Of a stretch of DNA of 64,000 nt, positions 1 through 9,366 are shown one piece after another. The DNA is from Pseudomonas fluorescens. Lineage in GTDB: Bacteria; Pseudomonadota; Gammaproteobacteria; Pseudomonadales; Pseudomonadaceae. The stretch's first letter is position 1. Each line of letters begins with the position of its first letter. Location of the stretch: assembly GCF_902497785.1 (NCBI RefSeq), contig NZ_CABVHK010000022.1, positions 54,002 to 118,001 of the forward strand. Direction: 5' to 3'. Made by a program: the position numbers and the translations under genes. The notes under the pieces are model-generated. The model was not told where the DNA came from and ran no database searches. It worked only from the letters and a program-made list of their open reading frames with translations.

Positions 1-1835
1 AGGACGATCTGGGTGCGACCGGCGCGAACGGCTTCTTCAGCCTGATCGGCGACGTTACGCACTGCGGCTTCGAGGCCAACGCTTTCGTCGTAGTTGAGGT
101 CGATGACCTGGCGTTCGAAGCCCGGGCGATCGAGGTTCATCAGCGAGCGCCACTTCGCCGGGGAGATGACCGGCGAGCTGAGGATCACGCGCGAGGCGTG
201 TTCCGGCGACTCCTGGAAGATGTTGCGCTCGGCCCCGAGGCAGATCTCCAGCGACATGACGATCGCTTCACGCAACGGGTCGATCGGCGGGTTGGTCACC
301 TGCGCGAACTGCTGACGGAAATAGTCGTACGGCGTGCGCACGCGTTGGGACAGCACGGCCATCGGCGTATCGTCGCCCATCGAGCCGACGGCCTCGTAGC
401 CTTGCTCGCCGAGCGGTCGCAGCACTTGATCACGCTCTTCGAACGTGACCTGGTACATCTTCATGTACTGCTTGAGCTGGTCGACGTCGTAAAACGCCGA
501 ACCGTGGTCGTTGTCTTCCATGGTCGCCTGGATGCGCAGGGCATTCTTGCGCAGCCATTGCTTGTACGGATGACGGGACTTCAAGCGGTTGTCGATGGCG
601 TCGGTGTCGAGGATCTGACCGGTTTCGGTGTCCACGGCAAAGATCTGGCCCGGGCCCACACGGCCCTTGGCGATCACGTCTTCAGGCTGGTAATTCCAGA
701 CACCGATTTCCGAGGCCAGGGTGATGAAACCGTTTTTGGTGGTGACCCAACGCGCAGGGCGCAGACCGTTACGGTCAAGCAGGCACACCGCGTAGCGACC
801 ATCGGTCATGACCACGCCGGCCGGGCCGTCCCACGGCTCCATGTGCATCGAGTTGTATTCGTAGAACGCACGCAGATCCGGGTCCATGGTTTCGACGTTC
901 TGCCACGCAGGCGGAATGATCATCCGCACGCCACGGAACAGGTCGATGCCACCGGTGACCATCAGCTCGAGCATGTTGTCCATGCTCGAGGAGTCGGAAC
1001 CGACGCGGTTCACCAGCGGGCCGAGCTCTTCCAGATCCATCAGATCGTTGGTGAACTTGGTGCGACGGGCCTGGGCCCAGTTGCGGTTGCCGGTGATGGT
1101 GTTGATCTCGCCGTTGTGGGCGAGGAAGCGGAACGGCTGGGCGAGCGGCCATTTCGGCAGGGTGTTGGTGGAGAAGCGCTGATGGAACACGCAAATCGAG
1201 GTTTGCAGGCGCTGGTCGCTGAGGTCTGGATAGAAGGCGGTCAAATCCGCCGGCATCATCAGGCCTTTATAAATGATGGTCTTGTGGGAAAAGCTGCAGA
1301 TGTAGTGATCGACGTCGGCGGCGTTGGCCACGGACGAGCGACGACGGGCGCTGAACAGCTTGATCGCCATGTCCTGATCGCTCAGGCCTTCACCGCCGAT
1401 GTACACCTGCTCGATCTGAGGGAGGCGTTCAAGGGCCAGGCGGCCGAGAACGCTGGTGTCGATTGGCACTTTGCGCCAGCCCACCAGGGTCAGGCCTTCG
1501 GCCAGGATCTCGCGGTTCATGTTCTCGCGAGCGGCTTCGGCTTTCACCGGGTCCTGGTTGAAGAAGACCATGCCCACCGCATATTGCTTGGGCAGTTCGA
1601 CGCCGAAGGTCTCCTGGGTGATGGCTCGCAGGAACGCATCCGGCTTTTGAATCAGCAGACCGCAACCGTCACCGGTCTTGCCGTCGGCGTTGATCCCACC
1701 GCGGTGGGTCATGCAGGTCAGGGCCTCGATGGCCGTTTGCAAAAGGGTATGACTGGGCTCGCCCTGCATATGGGCTATCAGGCCGAAACCGCAGTTATCC
1801 TTGAATTCATCTGGTTGGTACAGACCTGCTTTCAT
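1..1835 (-). CDS. gltB: Glutamate synthase large subunit, N-terminal part (runs off the left edge)
   Basis: Catalytic subunit of NADPH-dependent glutamate synthase, which makes two glutamates from glutamine and 2-oxoglutarate. The 5' 611 codons are in the window. Translation begins MKAGLYQPDEFKDNCGFGLI; Cys15 would become the N-terminal nucleophile of the class II glutaminase domain after removal of a short propeptide. The glutaminase signatures THRGG, GDGCG, FHQRFSTNT, LAHNGEINT and NRNGLRPAR follow in order. No stop is seen, so the synthase, FMN and C-terminal domains lie beyond position 1. The start ATG at 1835 fits the family N-terminus. It is downstream of the damX-like gene and has its own candidate promoter at 1945-1973. 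Identity is secure. Confidence 0.96.
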   Translation of the reverse strand, partial: MKAGLYQPDEFKDNCGFGLIAHMQGEPSHTLLQTAIEALTCMTHRGGINADGKTGDGCGLLIQKPDAFLRAITQETFGVELPKQYAVGMVFFNQDPVKAEAARENMNREILAEGLTLVGWRKVPIDTSVLGRLALERLPQIEQVYIGGEGLSDQDMAIKLFSARRRSSVANAADVDHYICSFSHKTIIYKGLMMPADLTAFYPDLSDQRLQTSICVFHQRFSTNTLPKWPLAQPFRFLAHNGEINTITGNRNWAQARRTKFTNDLMDLEELGPLVNRVGSDSSSMDNMLELMVTGGIDLFRGVRMIIPPAWQNVETMDPDLRAFYEYNSMHMEPWDGPAGVVMTDGRYAVCLLDRNGLRPARWVTTKNGFITLASEIGVWNYQPEDVIAKGRVGPGQIFAVDTETGQILDTDAIDNRLKSRHPYKQWLRKNALRIQATMEDNDHGSAFYDVDQLKQYMKMYQVTFEERDQVLRPLGEQGYEAVGSMGDDTPMAVLSQRVRTPYDYFRQQFAQVTNPPIDPLREAIVMSLEICLGAERNIFQESPEHASRVILSSPVISPAKWRSLMNLDRPGFERQVIDLNYDESVGLEAAVRNVADQAEEAVRAGRTQIV

Positions 1836-1944
1836 AGACACTTTCTCACCAGGCTGCCTCTTTTCGAGGCAAATTTCTTTTCAATTCAACCACTTGCCAT
1901 TCGCGCCGAACGTACGCCAGCTTTGCGGGGGCAAAAGGGAGGTC

Positions 1945-1973
1945 ATTGTACACACCGACACAGAGGCTCACAA
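1945..1973 (-). promoter_or_regulatory. Candidate sigma-70 promoter for gltB
   Basis: On the minus strand TTGTGA is followed after 17 bases by TACAAT, close to the -35/-10 consensus, about 110 bases upstream of the gltB ATG. The 350-base gap (1836-2185) between gltB and the damX-like gene contains no gene that I can support. Besides this promoter it holds a small perfect palindrome near 2111-2123 and the hairpin at 2159-2179. Confidence 0.5.
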
Positions 1974-2158
1974 ATTTGACGACGAACTGTCGCAAATCTA
2001 TGTCGCATTTATGAAAGGTTTAAAGCGATCTGCTGTGCTAGTCAAAACTTTTTTAATTCTGACCGCTACGACTCAAAGACTACTGTGACGCAGACACCAC
2101 AAGGCACGCGGTCTTGAAGACCAGCGCGCGCTTGCAGAAATTTTGAGGTGCCGGGAGA

Positions 2159-2179
2159 GGCGGCCTGGGTAAGGCCGCC
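2159..2179 (-). terminator. Hairpin just after the damX-like gene
   Basis: GGCGGCC and GGCCGCC form a perfect 7-bp stem with a 7-base loop, starting 7 bases after the stop of the SPOR-domain gene. There is no T-run behind it, so it is either a weak terminator or an RNA-protecting stem. Confidence 0.35.
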
Positions 2180-2185
2180 GAATCT

Positions 2186-3781
2186 TCAGCGAGTTGCTGC
2201 CAGTTCCTGTTGGACGCTGGCGACAGTGCGAGGCCAAGGTTTACCAGCCTGAACCTTCGCTGGCAAGGCCTTGATGGCGCTGAGGGCTGCATCGCGGTTC
2301 GCGAAGCTGCCATAGGTAATGACGTAAAGCGGTTTACCGTTCAGGACTTTCTTGAAGTAACGGTACTCGCCGCCCTGCTCCTTGACGAAGCTTTGCGCGC
2401 TCGCTTCGGAGCTGGTGCCGAGGATCTGCACCACGTAATTGCCCGGGGCCTGGCCTGCGTACCAGGTGCCGCCAGCGGCCTTGGCCACGGTGACTGGCTT
2501 CTCGGCAGGTTTGGCGGCGGCAGCGGCGGCCGGCTTGGCTGGCGCTGGAGCGGGCTTGATGGCTGGCGCTGTCGGGACCGGTTTAGCCGTCGCGACCTGA
2601 GTCGGTGCAGGCGTCGGCTTGGCAGCCGCTGTCGGCGCCGGACCAGCCGGAACGCCCGCAGGCGGCGCGGTGGTGGTCACGGTCGGCGGCGTCTCGCTGG
2701 AACCTTCGACCGGCACGCCGTCGTCGCCTTCGGTAATACCGCCGGCGGCTTCGGCAAGCGGACTGCGCATGACCGGTTGCGAGTTGCCGACCAGCGGCAA
2801 CGGCATCGGCTGCGAGTTACCGGCAAATTCGACGGCCGGCGCGCCGCCGCTGTTCGGTTGCGGCGTGCCCTGGCCGAGCGGCAGTTGCGCCTGTTCGTTG
2901 GCAGGTGTGCCGGTGGTCGGTGCTTTGCTGCGACCCGGCATCAGCCAGGCGGCGGCTACCGCGACCACGACGACGGCGGATATCGCCAATACGTGTTTCT
3001 TCGGCATGTTGAACCCCATACTTGGACGCTTGACCGCTGAGCGGCTGGCAATCATGACTTCGATCAGTGCATCGCGGGCAACCTGATTGATGTTGCCAGG
3101 CCAGCCGTCGGAGCTTTCGTGAATATCAGAGATCTGATCTGCGGTGAAAAGTTCGATACCCCGACCCGCGCCTTCAAGCCGCTGATCCAGATATTCGCGG
3201 GTTTCTTCTTCGGTGTAAGGCTGCAATTCGATGACGTGGAAACGTTCTTCTTCGAGGCTCAATGCCTCGAGCTGAGCGATCAGCGACGACTCGCCAAACA
3301 GGAACACGTGCGGGCGACCTTCTGGCGCACCGGCGGCCAATTCCATCAAGGCATCCAGCGCAGACTCGTCGAGTTGCTCGGCATCGTCCACCAGCAAATA
3401 GACTTCCTGCCCGGTGAGCGCAAGTTGCACCACTTGAGCCAGGATCGGGCCAATTTCGGCCTGAGCGACATTCAGCGCTTGAGCCACCTGACGCAACACG
3501 CCAGCCGCATCGCCGGCGCCACGGGCGGACACCACCACGCTTTGCACCGATTGTTTATTGGTACTGGCGACCAGCGCCTGGCGCAACAGCGTCTTGCCAC
3601 TGCCTTGCGGGCCGGTCACCACCAGCAACAACTGGCTATAGCGGGCCAGATGATGCAGTTGCCCCAGCACCGGTTTGCGCTGGGCCGGGAAGAATTTGAA
3701 GCCAGGCACCCGTGGAGCAAAAGGGTCATGACTCAACTGGAAGTGGCCGAGGAAAGCCTCGTCGGCATGCAAACTAGTCAT
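2186..3781 (-). CDS. AAA+ ATPase with SPOR domain (DamX-like)
   Basis: 531-residue inner-membrane protein. Residues about 20-250 form an ExeA/GspA-type AAA ATPase with Walker A GPQGSGKT (about 57-64) and a Walker B-like LLVDDAEQL. A single membrane segment (VLAISAVVVVAVAAAWLM) lies near 264-281, then a long Ala/Pro-rich linker, then a C-terminal SPOR domain (YVVQILGTSSEASAQSFV…YVITYGSF) that would bind denuded septal peptidoglycan. The layout matches DamX, and E. coli damX also lies beside aroKB. It starts 10 bases after the aroB stop, so it is probably co-transcribed with aroK-aroB. A role at the division septum is inferred from the family. Confidence 0.88.
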   Translation of the reverse strand: MTSLHADEAFLGHFQLSHDPFAPRVPGFKFFPAQRKPVLGQLHHLARYSQLLLVVTGPQGSGKTLLRQALVASTNKQSVQSVVVSARGAGDAAGVLRQVAQALNVAQAEIGPILAQVVQLALTGQEVYLLVDDAEQLDESALDALMELAAGAPEGRPHVFLFGESSLIAQLEALSLEEERFHVIELQPYTEEETREYLDQRLEGAGRGIELFTADQISDIHESSDGWPGNINQVARDALIEVMIASRSAVKRPSMGFNMPKKHVLAISAVVVVAVAAAWLMPGRSKAPTTGTPANEQAQLPLGQGTPQPNSGGAPAVEFAGNSQPMPLPLVGNSQPVMRSPLAEAAGGITEGDDGVPVEGSSETPPTVTTTAPPAGVPAGPAPTAAAKPTPAPTQVATAKPVPTAPAIKPAPAPAKPAAAAAAKPAEKPVTVAKAAGGTWYAGQAPGNYVVQILGTSSEASAQSFVKEQGGEYRYFKKVLNGKPLYVITYGSFANRDAALSAIKALPAKVQAGKPWPRTVASVQQELAATR

Positions 3782-3791
3782 CGGGATCTTA

Positions 3792-4892
3792 TTAACCTTT
3801 AAGCTGAGCCAGGGCGCGGTAATCCGCTCCCAGCGTGGCCTGTAAAACTTCTTTCGGATAATCGTCGGTCACCACCGCTTCGCCCATGTGGCGCAGCAGC
3901 ACCAGGCGCAAACGACCGTCGATCACTTTCTTGTCAACTGCCATGTGTTCGAGAAAATCGGCTTGCGTCATCTCTTCAGGCGGGATGACCGGCAGGCCGG
4001 CACGCTGGAACAGGCGTATGCCACGATCACGCTCCTGCTCGCTGATCCAGCCGAGACGCGCGGACATTTCCAAAGCCATTACGGTGCCAGCAGCGACCGC
4101 CTCTCCATGAAGCCACACACCATAGCCCATGTGGGTTTCGATGGCGTGGCCAAAGGTGTGCCCCAGGTTCAATGTGGCACGAACCCCGGTTTCCTTTTCA
4201 TCGGCGCCAACTACCGCGGCCTTGGCCGCACAGGAACGCTCGATGGCGTAGGTCAGTGCCACCTGATCCAGGGCGCGCAGGCGATCGACATTCTCTTCGA
4301 GCCAGGTCAGGAACGGCTCGTCGCAGATCAGCCCGTATTTGATGACTTCAGCAAGCCCGGCGGACAACTCGCGGGCCGGCAGGGTATTGAGGGAGGCGGT
4401 ATCGATCAGCACCACATTCGGCTGATAGAAAGCGCCGACCATGTTCTTGCCCATCGGGTGATTGATCCCGGTCTTGCCGCCCACAGAAGAGTCGACTTGC
4501 GACAGCAATGTGGTTGGAACCTGAATGAAATCGACGCCACGCTGGTAGCAGGCTGCCGCAAAACCGGCCATGTCACCAATCACACCGCCACCGAGGGCGA
4601 TGACCGTGGTGCGGCGGTCGTGCCGCGCGGTCAGCAGACCGTCGAAAATCAGTTGCAGGGTTTCCCAGTTCTTGAAGGCTTCGCCATCCGGCAACACCAC
4701 GGAGATCACCGAGAACTGCGCGAGGCTGCGGGTCAGACGTTCAAGATAGAGGGGCGCGACGGTTTCGTTGGAGATGATCGCCACTTGCCGTCCGCGAATA
4801 TGCGGGGCCAGCAGCTCAGGCTGATCCAACAGGCCTTCGCCAATATGAATCGGGTAGCTGCGCTCGCCTAGATCGACCTTGAGTGTCTGCAT
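3792..4892 (-). CDS. aroB: 3-dehydroquinate synthase
   Basis: Second step of the shikimate pathway: DAHP to 3-dehydroquinate, NAD- and zinc-dependent, cytoplasmic. 366 residues from the ATG at 4892 (MQTLKVDLGERSYPI), the usual family length. An in-frame ATG 12 bases upstream would add only four atypical residues. Visible signatures are the NAD-binding GGGVIGDMAGFAA, the phosphate/substrate segment PTTLLSQVDSSVGGKTGIN, and the metal-binding NLGHTFGHAIE…HGEAV. It follows aroK after 151 non-coding bases and is 10 bases from the damX-like gene. Confidence 0.97.
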   Translation of the reverse strand: MQTLKVDLGERSYPIHIGEGLLDQPELLAPHIRGRQVAIISNETVAPLYLERLTRSLAQFSVISVVLPDGEAFKNWETLQLIFDGLLTARHDRRTTVIALGGGVIGDMAGFAAACYQRGVDFIQVPTTLLSQVDSSVGGKTGINHPMGKNMVGAFYQPNVVLIDTASLNTLPARELSAGLAEVIKYGLICDEPFLTWLEENVDRLRALDQVALTYAIERSCAAKAAVVGADEKETGVRATLNLGHTFGHAIETHMGYGVWLHGEAVAAGTVMALEMSARLGWISEQERDRGIRLFQRAGLPVIPPEEMTQADFLEHMAVDKKVIDGRLRLVLLRHMGEAVVTDDYPKEVLQATLGADYRALAQLKG

Positions 4893-5043
4893 GTGTCCCC
4901 ACAATGAAGATGGAATCAGGCGTCCTGCCTTGAATTATCGAATGTCTACGGCATCTGCCGGTGCGACGCCGTTTGGTCGCCATCCGCCACAACCCTGGGC
5001 GGTCATGGCAGGACGTCGAGGATAGCGCATTTCGCGCTGCGCT

Positions 5044-5562
5044 TTAACGGGGAGGCAGTTGCTGCAAGCGTTCGAGAATGTCGAGCACCACCATGCGCGG
5101 CGGCCGCTCATCGGTTTCCACCACCAGGTCCGCGATTTCCCGGTAAAGCGGATCGCGCAACTCCAAAAGGTCGCGAAGCGTCTTGGCCGGGTCGGCCGTA
5201 CGCAGCAAGGGTCGATTGCGATCCCGGGCGGTACGCCCGACTTGCTGCTCAACGGAAGCATGCAGGTAAACCACCCGACCACCGGCGTGCAGCGCCCGCC
5301 GATTGGCTTCGCGCATGACCGCCCCGCCGCCGGTTGCCAACACCACGCCATCGCAGTCGCACAGTTCGGCAATCATCGCCTGCTCGCGGTCGCGAAAGCC
5401 CGGTTCGCCTTCCTTATCGAAGATCCACGGGATATTGGCACCCGTGCGCAATTCAATTTCCTTATCGGAATCTTTGAACGGCAGGCGCAGCTCTTTGGCC
5501 AGCAACCGGCCGATGGTGCTTTTTCCAGCACCCATCGGTCCAACAAGAATCAAATTTCGCAC
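5044..5562 (-). CDS. aroK: Shikimate kinase
   Basis: ATP-dependent phosphorylation of shikimate to shikimate 3-phosphate. 172 residues, typical length. P-loop GPMGAGKSTIG at residues 8-18; the shikimate-binding residues sit in DSDKEIE and GFRDREQ, and GGGAV (about 78-82) matches the substrate-binding motif. The gene starts 4 bases after the pilQ stop, so its translation and transcription are probably tied to the pil operon. In many gamma-proteobacteria aroK-aroB follow pilMNOPQ (hofMNOPQ), as here. Confidence 0.97.
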   Translation of the reverse strand: MRNLILVGPMGAGKSTIGRLLAKELRLPFKDSDKEIELRTGANIPWIFDKEGEPGFRDREQAMIAELCDCDGVVLATGGGAVMREANRRALHAGGRVVYLHASVEQQVGRTARDRNRPLLRTADPAKTLRDLLELRDPLYREIADLVVETDERPPRMVVLDILERLQQLPPR

Positions 5563-5566
5563 AGAA

Positions 5567-7642
5567 TCAATGACTCACAGCAATCGCCTGGTTGTTCATG
5601 ATACGCGGAGTGAGAAATACCAGCAGCTCGGATTTTTTCTCCGAAACCACGTCACGCCGGAAAAGGCGGCCAAGATACGGCACATCACCGAGAAATGGCA
5701 CCTTATCTACAACCTTGCTCTGAGTATTTGAGAAAACGCCACCGATGACGATGGTTTCGCCGTCATTGACCAGGACCTTGGCGTTGACCTCGTTTTTCTT
5801 GATCGGCGGTACGTCCTGCACCTTGTTCAGGTAGTCCGGTTCGTCCTTGGTAACCTTGACCTCCATGATGATGCGGTTGTCCGGCGTGATCTGCGGCGTC
5901 ACTTCCAGCGAGAGCGAGGCTTCTTTAAAGGACACAGAGGTAGCGCCACTGGAGCTGGCTTCCTGGTACGGAATCTCGGTGCCCTTGAGGATTTTCGCGG
6001 TTTCCTTGTCGGAGGTGACCACCTTGGGCTGTGAGACGATTTCCCCGTTGCCGGTTTTCTCCATCGCTGTCAGCTCGAGGTCGAGCAAGACATTGTCGGT
6101 GATGAAGGCGATGCCGAGCCCCGAGGTGTTGGCCGAGGTTCCCAGATCGACGAACGGTGAGTTGGTGCTGGTGCTGCCGGGCGTGCCGATAGTGGTCGAC
6201 GATCCATTGACCCCGGAGCCATTCCAGTTGCCCTTTTGTATCGAGCCACCCCAGCGCACGCCGAGGCTTTTGTCGTAATCGACGTTGGCTTCGACAATTC
6301 GCGCTTCGATCATGACCTGACGCACCGGGATATCCAGTTGCGCGACGATGCGGCGCAGCTCGTCGAGGCGGTCCTGGGTCTGGTAGGCAATGATGTTGTT
6401 GGTCCGGTCATCAACGGTGATCGAGCCCCGCTCGTCGATTTTCGCCTCGGCGCTGGTCACCGACGTGAAGAGCTTAGCGATATCGGCCGCCTTGGCGTAA
6501 TTGACCTGCAGCAGTTCGCGACGCAACGGTGCCAGCTCGGCAATCTGTTTCTGCGACTCCAGTTCCTGACGCTCACGCGCAGCGATCTCATCGGCCGGCG
6601 CCACCAGCAGCACATTGCCGATCTTGCGTTTATCCAGCCCCTTGGTTTTCAACACAAGGTCCAGCGCCTGATCCCACGGGACGTTCTGCAAGCGCAAGGT
6701 GATGCCGCCCTGCACCGTATCGCTGGCCACCAGATTAAGGTTGGTGAAATCGGCGATCAGTTGCAGCACCGAGCGCACGTCGATGTCCTGGAAATTCAGC
6801 GAGAGCTTTTCACCGGTGTAGGCAAAGCGTTCGGCAGTGCGCTTTTGCAGGTCGTCGGCGGTCATCGGGCGGATGCTGACGGTCAGTTTGTTGTCGGTCT
6901 GATACGTCGAATAGTCGAACGCACCGCTGGGTTCGATGCTGATAGTCGCCCGATCACCCGTGGCGCTGGCGTTGACGAATTGCACGGGCGTGGCGAAATC
7001 CTTGACGTCCAGGCGGACCCGCAACGGTTCAGGTAATTGAGTCCCGGCAAAACCGAGGACAATCTTGCCGTCGCGCTCCTGGATGTCCGGGGCGATGGAC
7101 GGATCCGACAGATCGATGACGACATTGCCTTCACCCTGGGTGCCGCGCTGGAAGTCAACGCCGCGGATTGCCTTGCTCACGGGCGCATAGGTTTTCGCCG
7201 GTGCGGGTGTTGCGATGGCCGTGCGCGGCGCTTTGGCTGTGGGCGCGGAGGTGGTGTTATTGCCTCCACGACCGACCACCACAAACAGATTGTTGCCCTC
7301 GACCCGCGCGGTGTACGGCGCCAGCTGAGTCAGGTTGATGATCAGCCGCGTGCGGTCCTTGGCTTCCACCACCGTGGCACTGCGAGCGTTGCCGCCGCCC
7401 AGCTCGCGGGTTTTGCTGGCCAGTTGGCTGACAACTCCCGGCAAGTCCAGCGCAATCCGCGCCGGCTGCTCCGTCGTATAGCCTTGAGGCTCCGGCGGAG
7501 CACCATCAAAAGACAACTTCAACTCGACGCGGTCCCCCGGCAGCGCGGCGACATCCAGCGCCTTGAGGTTGGCTGCATGTACCGTCGGCGAAAGCAACGC
7601 TATCCATAGCGAAACTCCGAAGGTGGCGAAAATCCTGTTCAT
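5567..7642 (-). CDS. pilQ: Type IV pilus outer-membrane secretin PilQ
   Basis: Multimeric outer-membrane channel through which the type IV pilus passes. 691 residues: signal peptide ending near residue 23 (…SPTVHA), peptidoglycan-binding AMIN domains (about 25-260), a secretin/TonB short N-terminal domain with LNFQDIDVRSVLQLIADFT (about 295-315), an N1/KH-like domain with YAKAADIAKLF, then the secretin barrel (about 440-685) with the C-terminal VPFLGDVPYLGRLFR signature. A Ser/Thr/Gly-rich loop near 490-530 is expected in the barrel. Last pil gene of the pilMNOPQ operon; 13 bases after pilP. Confidence 0.97.
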   Translation of the reverse strand: MNRIFATFGVSLWIALLSPTVHAANLKALDVAALPGDRVELKLSFDGAPPEPQGYTTEQPARIALDLPGVVSQLASKTRELGGGNARSATVVEAKDRTRLIINLTQLAPYTARVEGNNLFVVVGRGGNNTTSAPTAKAPRTAIATPAPAKTYAPVSKAIRGVDFQRGTQGEGNVVIDLSDPSIAPDIQERDGKIVLGFAGTQLPEPLRVRLDVKDFATPVQFVNASATGDRATISIEPSGAFDYSTYQTDNKLTVSIRPMTADDLQKRTAERFAYTGEKLSLNFQDIDVRSVLQLIADFTNLNLVASDTVQGGITLRLQNVPWDQALDLVLKTKGLDKRKIGNVLLVAPADEIAARERQELESQKQIAELAPLRRELLQVNYAKAADIAKLFTSVTSAEAKIDERGSITVDDRTNNIIAYQTQDRLDELRRIVAQLDIPVRQVMIEARIVEANVDYDKSLGVRWGGSIQKGNWNGSGVNGSSTTIGTPGSTSTNSPFVDLGTSANTSGLGIAFITDNVLLDLELTAMEKTGNGEIVSQPKVVTSDKETAKILKGTEIPYQEASSSGATSVSFKEASLSLEVTPQITPDNRIIMEVKVTKDEPDYLNKVQDVPPIKKNEVNAKVLVNDGETIVIGGVFSNTQSKVVDKVPFLGDVPYLGRLFRRDVVSEKKSELLVFLTPRIMNNQAIAVSH

Positions 7643-7655
7643 TGTTCGAGTTCCA

Positions 7656-8183
7656 CTATGAGTGCTCTTTCAAAGGGATGGTCCGCGGACGTTCCAGCCA
7701 GGCGCCTTCGCCGTCGGGAACGATTTCGACCACATCGACTTGTGAGCCGCTGATGCCGACGATCCGGCCATCGTTACGTCCCAGGTAATCGCCGACTTTC
7801 AACCGATGCACCCCGCCCGCCCCGCGCAACAGCGCGAAGGAGCCAGCCGCATTGGAGATCGTGCCGACCATTTCAAACTGCTCGATGTTGAATCCTTCGA
7901 GGTATTGCTTGACCCGACCGGGGTCAGGTTTGACGTTGCGCGCGCCATGCTTCTGGCCGGCCAGGTCGACCCTGACCTGCCGGGAAAAAGGGCTCCGCAG
8001 GTTAGCAGCGTTATAGGTGAACGTTGGGTAAGACCGGAACGTCGGCGTTGGTTCAATCCTGCCGGGCGCGCGCAATCGCATTTCATTCATGTACGCGTCC
8101 AGGTCGCTGAAATCAGTGCCGCTGCCGCAACCGGCAAGAACGGCCACGATTCCCACCAGCGGAACAAAACGAATCGGGCTCAT
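7656..8183 (-). CDS. pilP: Type IV pilus inner-membrane lipoprotein PilP
   Basis: Lipoprotein that connects the PilNO inner-membrane dimer to the PilQ secretin in the periplasm. 175 residues with a lipobox LAGC (lipidated Cys19), a low-complexity linker, and a C-terminal beta-rich domain (about 90-165: MVGTISN…LLRGAGGVHRLKVGDYLGRNDG) of the HofP/PilP type. Its ATG overlaps the pilO stop by 4 bases, which implies coupled translation. Confidence 0.96.
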   Translation of the reverse strand: MSPIRFVPLVGIVAVLAGCGSGTDFSDLDAYMNEMRLRAPGRIEPTPTFRSYPTFTYNAANLRSPFSRQVRVDLAGQKHGARNVKPDPGRVKQYLEGFNIEQFEMVGTISNAAGSFALLRGAGGVHRLKVGDYLGRNDGRIVGISGSQVDVVEIVPDGEGAWLERPRTIPLKEHS

Positions 8184-8803
8184 TTTTGCAGCCCCTTGTC
8201 GTTATAGCGATAGGTCTTGGCGAGAATGCTCATGCGCAATTTCGGGCCACCCTCGGGGTTGGCCGGTGCGAGGTCGAAGTCGTGCAGGGTGACGATCCGC
8301 GGCAGCCCGGCGACACCACTGACGAAAGTGGCGAGGTCGTGGTAGGCGCCGGTGACGGTGATCTGGATCGGCAGCTCTATGTAGAACGGCTGGGTGACTT
8401 CCGGCAAGAGCTTGATTTCTTCGAACTCCAGGCCACTGCCCAGGCCGGTTCGCGTGATGTCCTCCAGCAGACCCGGCACTTCGGTGTCGCTGGGCAATTG
8501 CCGCAACAATACGCCAAAGGAATTCTCCATTTCCTTCATCTGCTGAATGTACAACTCCAGATTCGCCGCCATGTGCACCTTGTTGGCGAACTGCTCCTTG
8601 AGTGTCGACTCCTCGTCGCGCTTGAGGTCAAGCTGACTCTGAAGATCGCTGATTGAAAAGTTGTAGCCCAGCGCCAGCACCAGGATCATCAGCAGCACAC
8701 CCGACAGCGCCTTGATGGCGGGAGGCCAGGACCCCATGTTATTGGTGTCCAGATCGTTGATGTCGATCTTGCGCAGGCCTTCAAACCATTCGGCCGGACT
8801 CAT
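8180..8803 (-). CDS. pilO: Type IV pilus alignment protein PilO
   Basis: Bitopic inner-membrane protein that pairs with PilN. 207 residues: short cytoplasmic head, one membrane helix near 32-50 (LSGVLLMILVLALGYNFSI), a periplasmic coiled coil (about 52-95) and a ferredoxin-like periplasmic domain. Overlaps pilN upstream and pilP downstream by 4 bases each (ATGA junctions). Confidence 0.95.
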   Translation of the reverse strand: MSPAEWFEGLRKIDINDLDTNNMGSWPPAIKALSGVLLMILVLALGYNFSISDLQSQLDLKRDEESTLKEQFANKVHMAANLELYIQQMKEMENSFGVLLRQLPSDTEVPGLLEDITRTGLGSGLEFEEIKLLPEVTQPFYIELPIQITVTGAYHDLATFVSGVAGLPRIVTLHDFDLAPANPEGGPKLRMSILAKTYRYNDKGLQK

Positions 8804-9366
8804 TTAACGGCCTCCATGGCAGCAGGCTGGGTCTGACGAACGGTCAATTGAAAAACATTGGCCTGATCCAGCTTTCCATCGGTGGTCGACTTGACCTCCG
8901 TCAGGGTGGGCGCGTCGAACCAGTCCGAGGCGTCGAGATTGCGCATCAGGTCCGAGACCCGATTGTTGGATTCCGCCGCGCCAGTGATGGATAGGGTTTT
9001 GCCCTCCATTTTGACCTCGGTGAAAAACACGCCGTCCGGCAAGGTACGCGCCAGCTGGTCGAAAATCCTCCCGCTGATCGGACGATTGCCTTGCAGGTCC
9101 TGAATGATGCGCATGCGTTCGACCAATTGCTGGCGACGTGCCTTGAGTTCACTGATCTGTTTGATCCGCTCATCAACCGTTGCGATCTGTTTGCCGATGT
9201 AATCGTTTCGGGCGATTTGCCGGTCGATTGCAGCGCTGATGGCCTGATCCGCAATAAACACCGCGCCTACAGCCCCCGCGAGGACAGCGACCAGTGCCAG
9301 CAAAAAGCGTTTGCGCCGTTCTTCCCGCAGCTCTTCGCGCCAGGGTAAAAGATTGATCCGCGCCAT
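8800..9366 (-). CDS. pilN: Type IV pilus alignment protein PilN
   Basis: Bitopic inner-membrane protein whose cytoplasmic tail docks into PilM. 188 residues from the ATG at 9366 (MARINLLPWREELREERRK); the INLLPWR segment is the known PilM-binding motif. One membrane helix near 22-42, then a coiled coil and a ferredoxin-like domain. The ATG shares its A with the pilM stop (TGATG), so the start is fixed by coupling; the longer frame to 9396 adds no family residues. Confidence 0.96.
   Translation of the reverse strand: MARINLLPWREELREERRKRFLLALVAVLAGAVGAVFIADQAISAAIDRQIARNDYIGKQIATVDERIKQISELKARRQQLVERMRIIQDLQGNRPISGRIFDQLARTLPDGVFFTEVKMEGKTLSITGAAESNNRVSDLMRNLDASDWFDAPTLTEVKSTTDGKLDQANVFQLTVRQTQPAAMEAVK

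Noticed and set aside
198..1979. Long open frame opposite gltB
   Set aside because: It is antisense to a clear GltB translation and has no family motifs; high GC makes such frames common.
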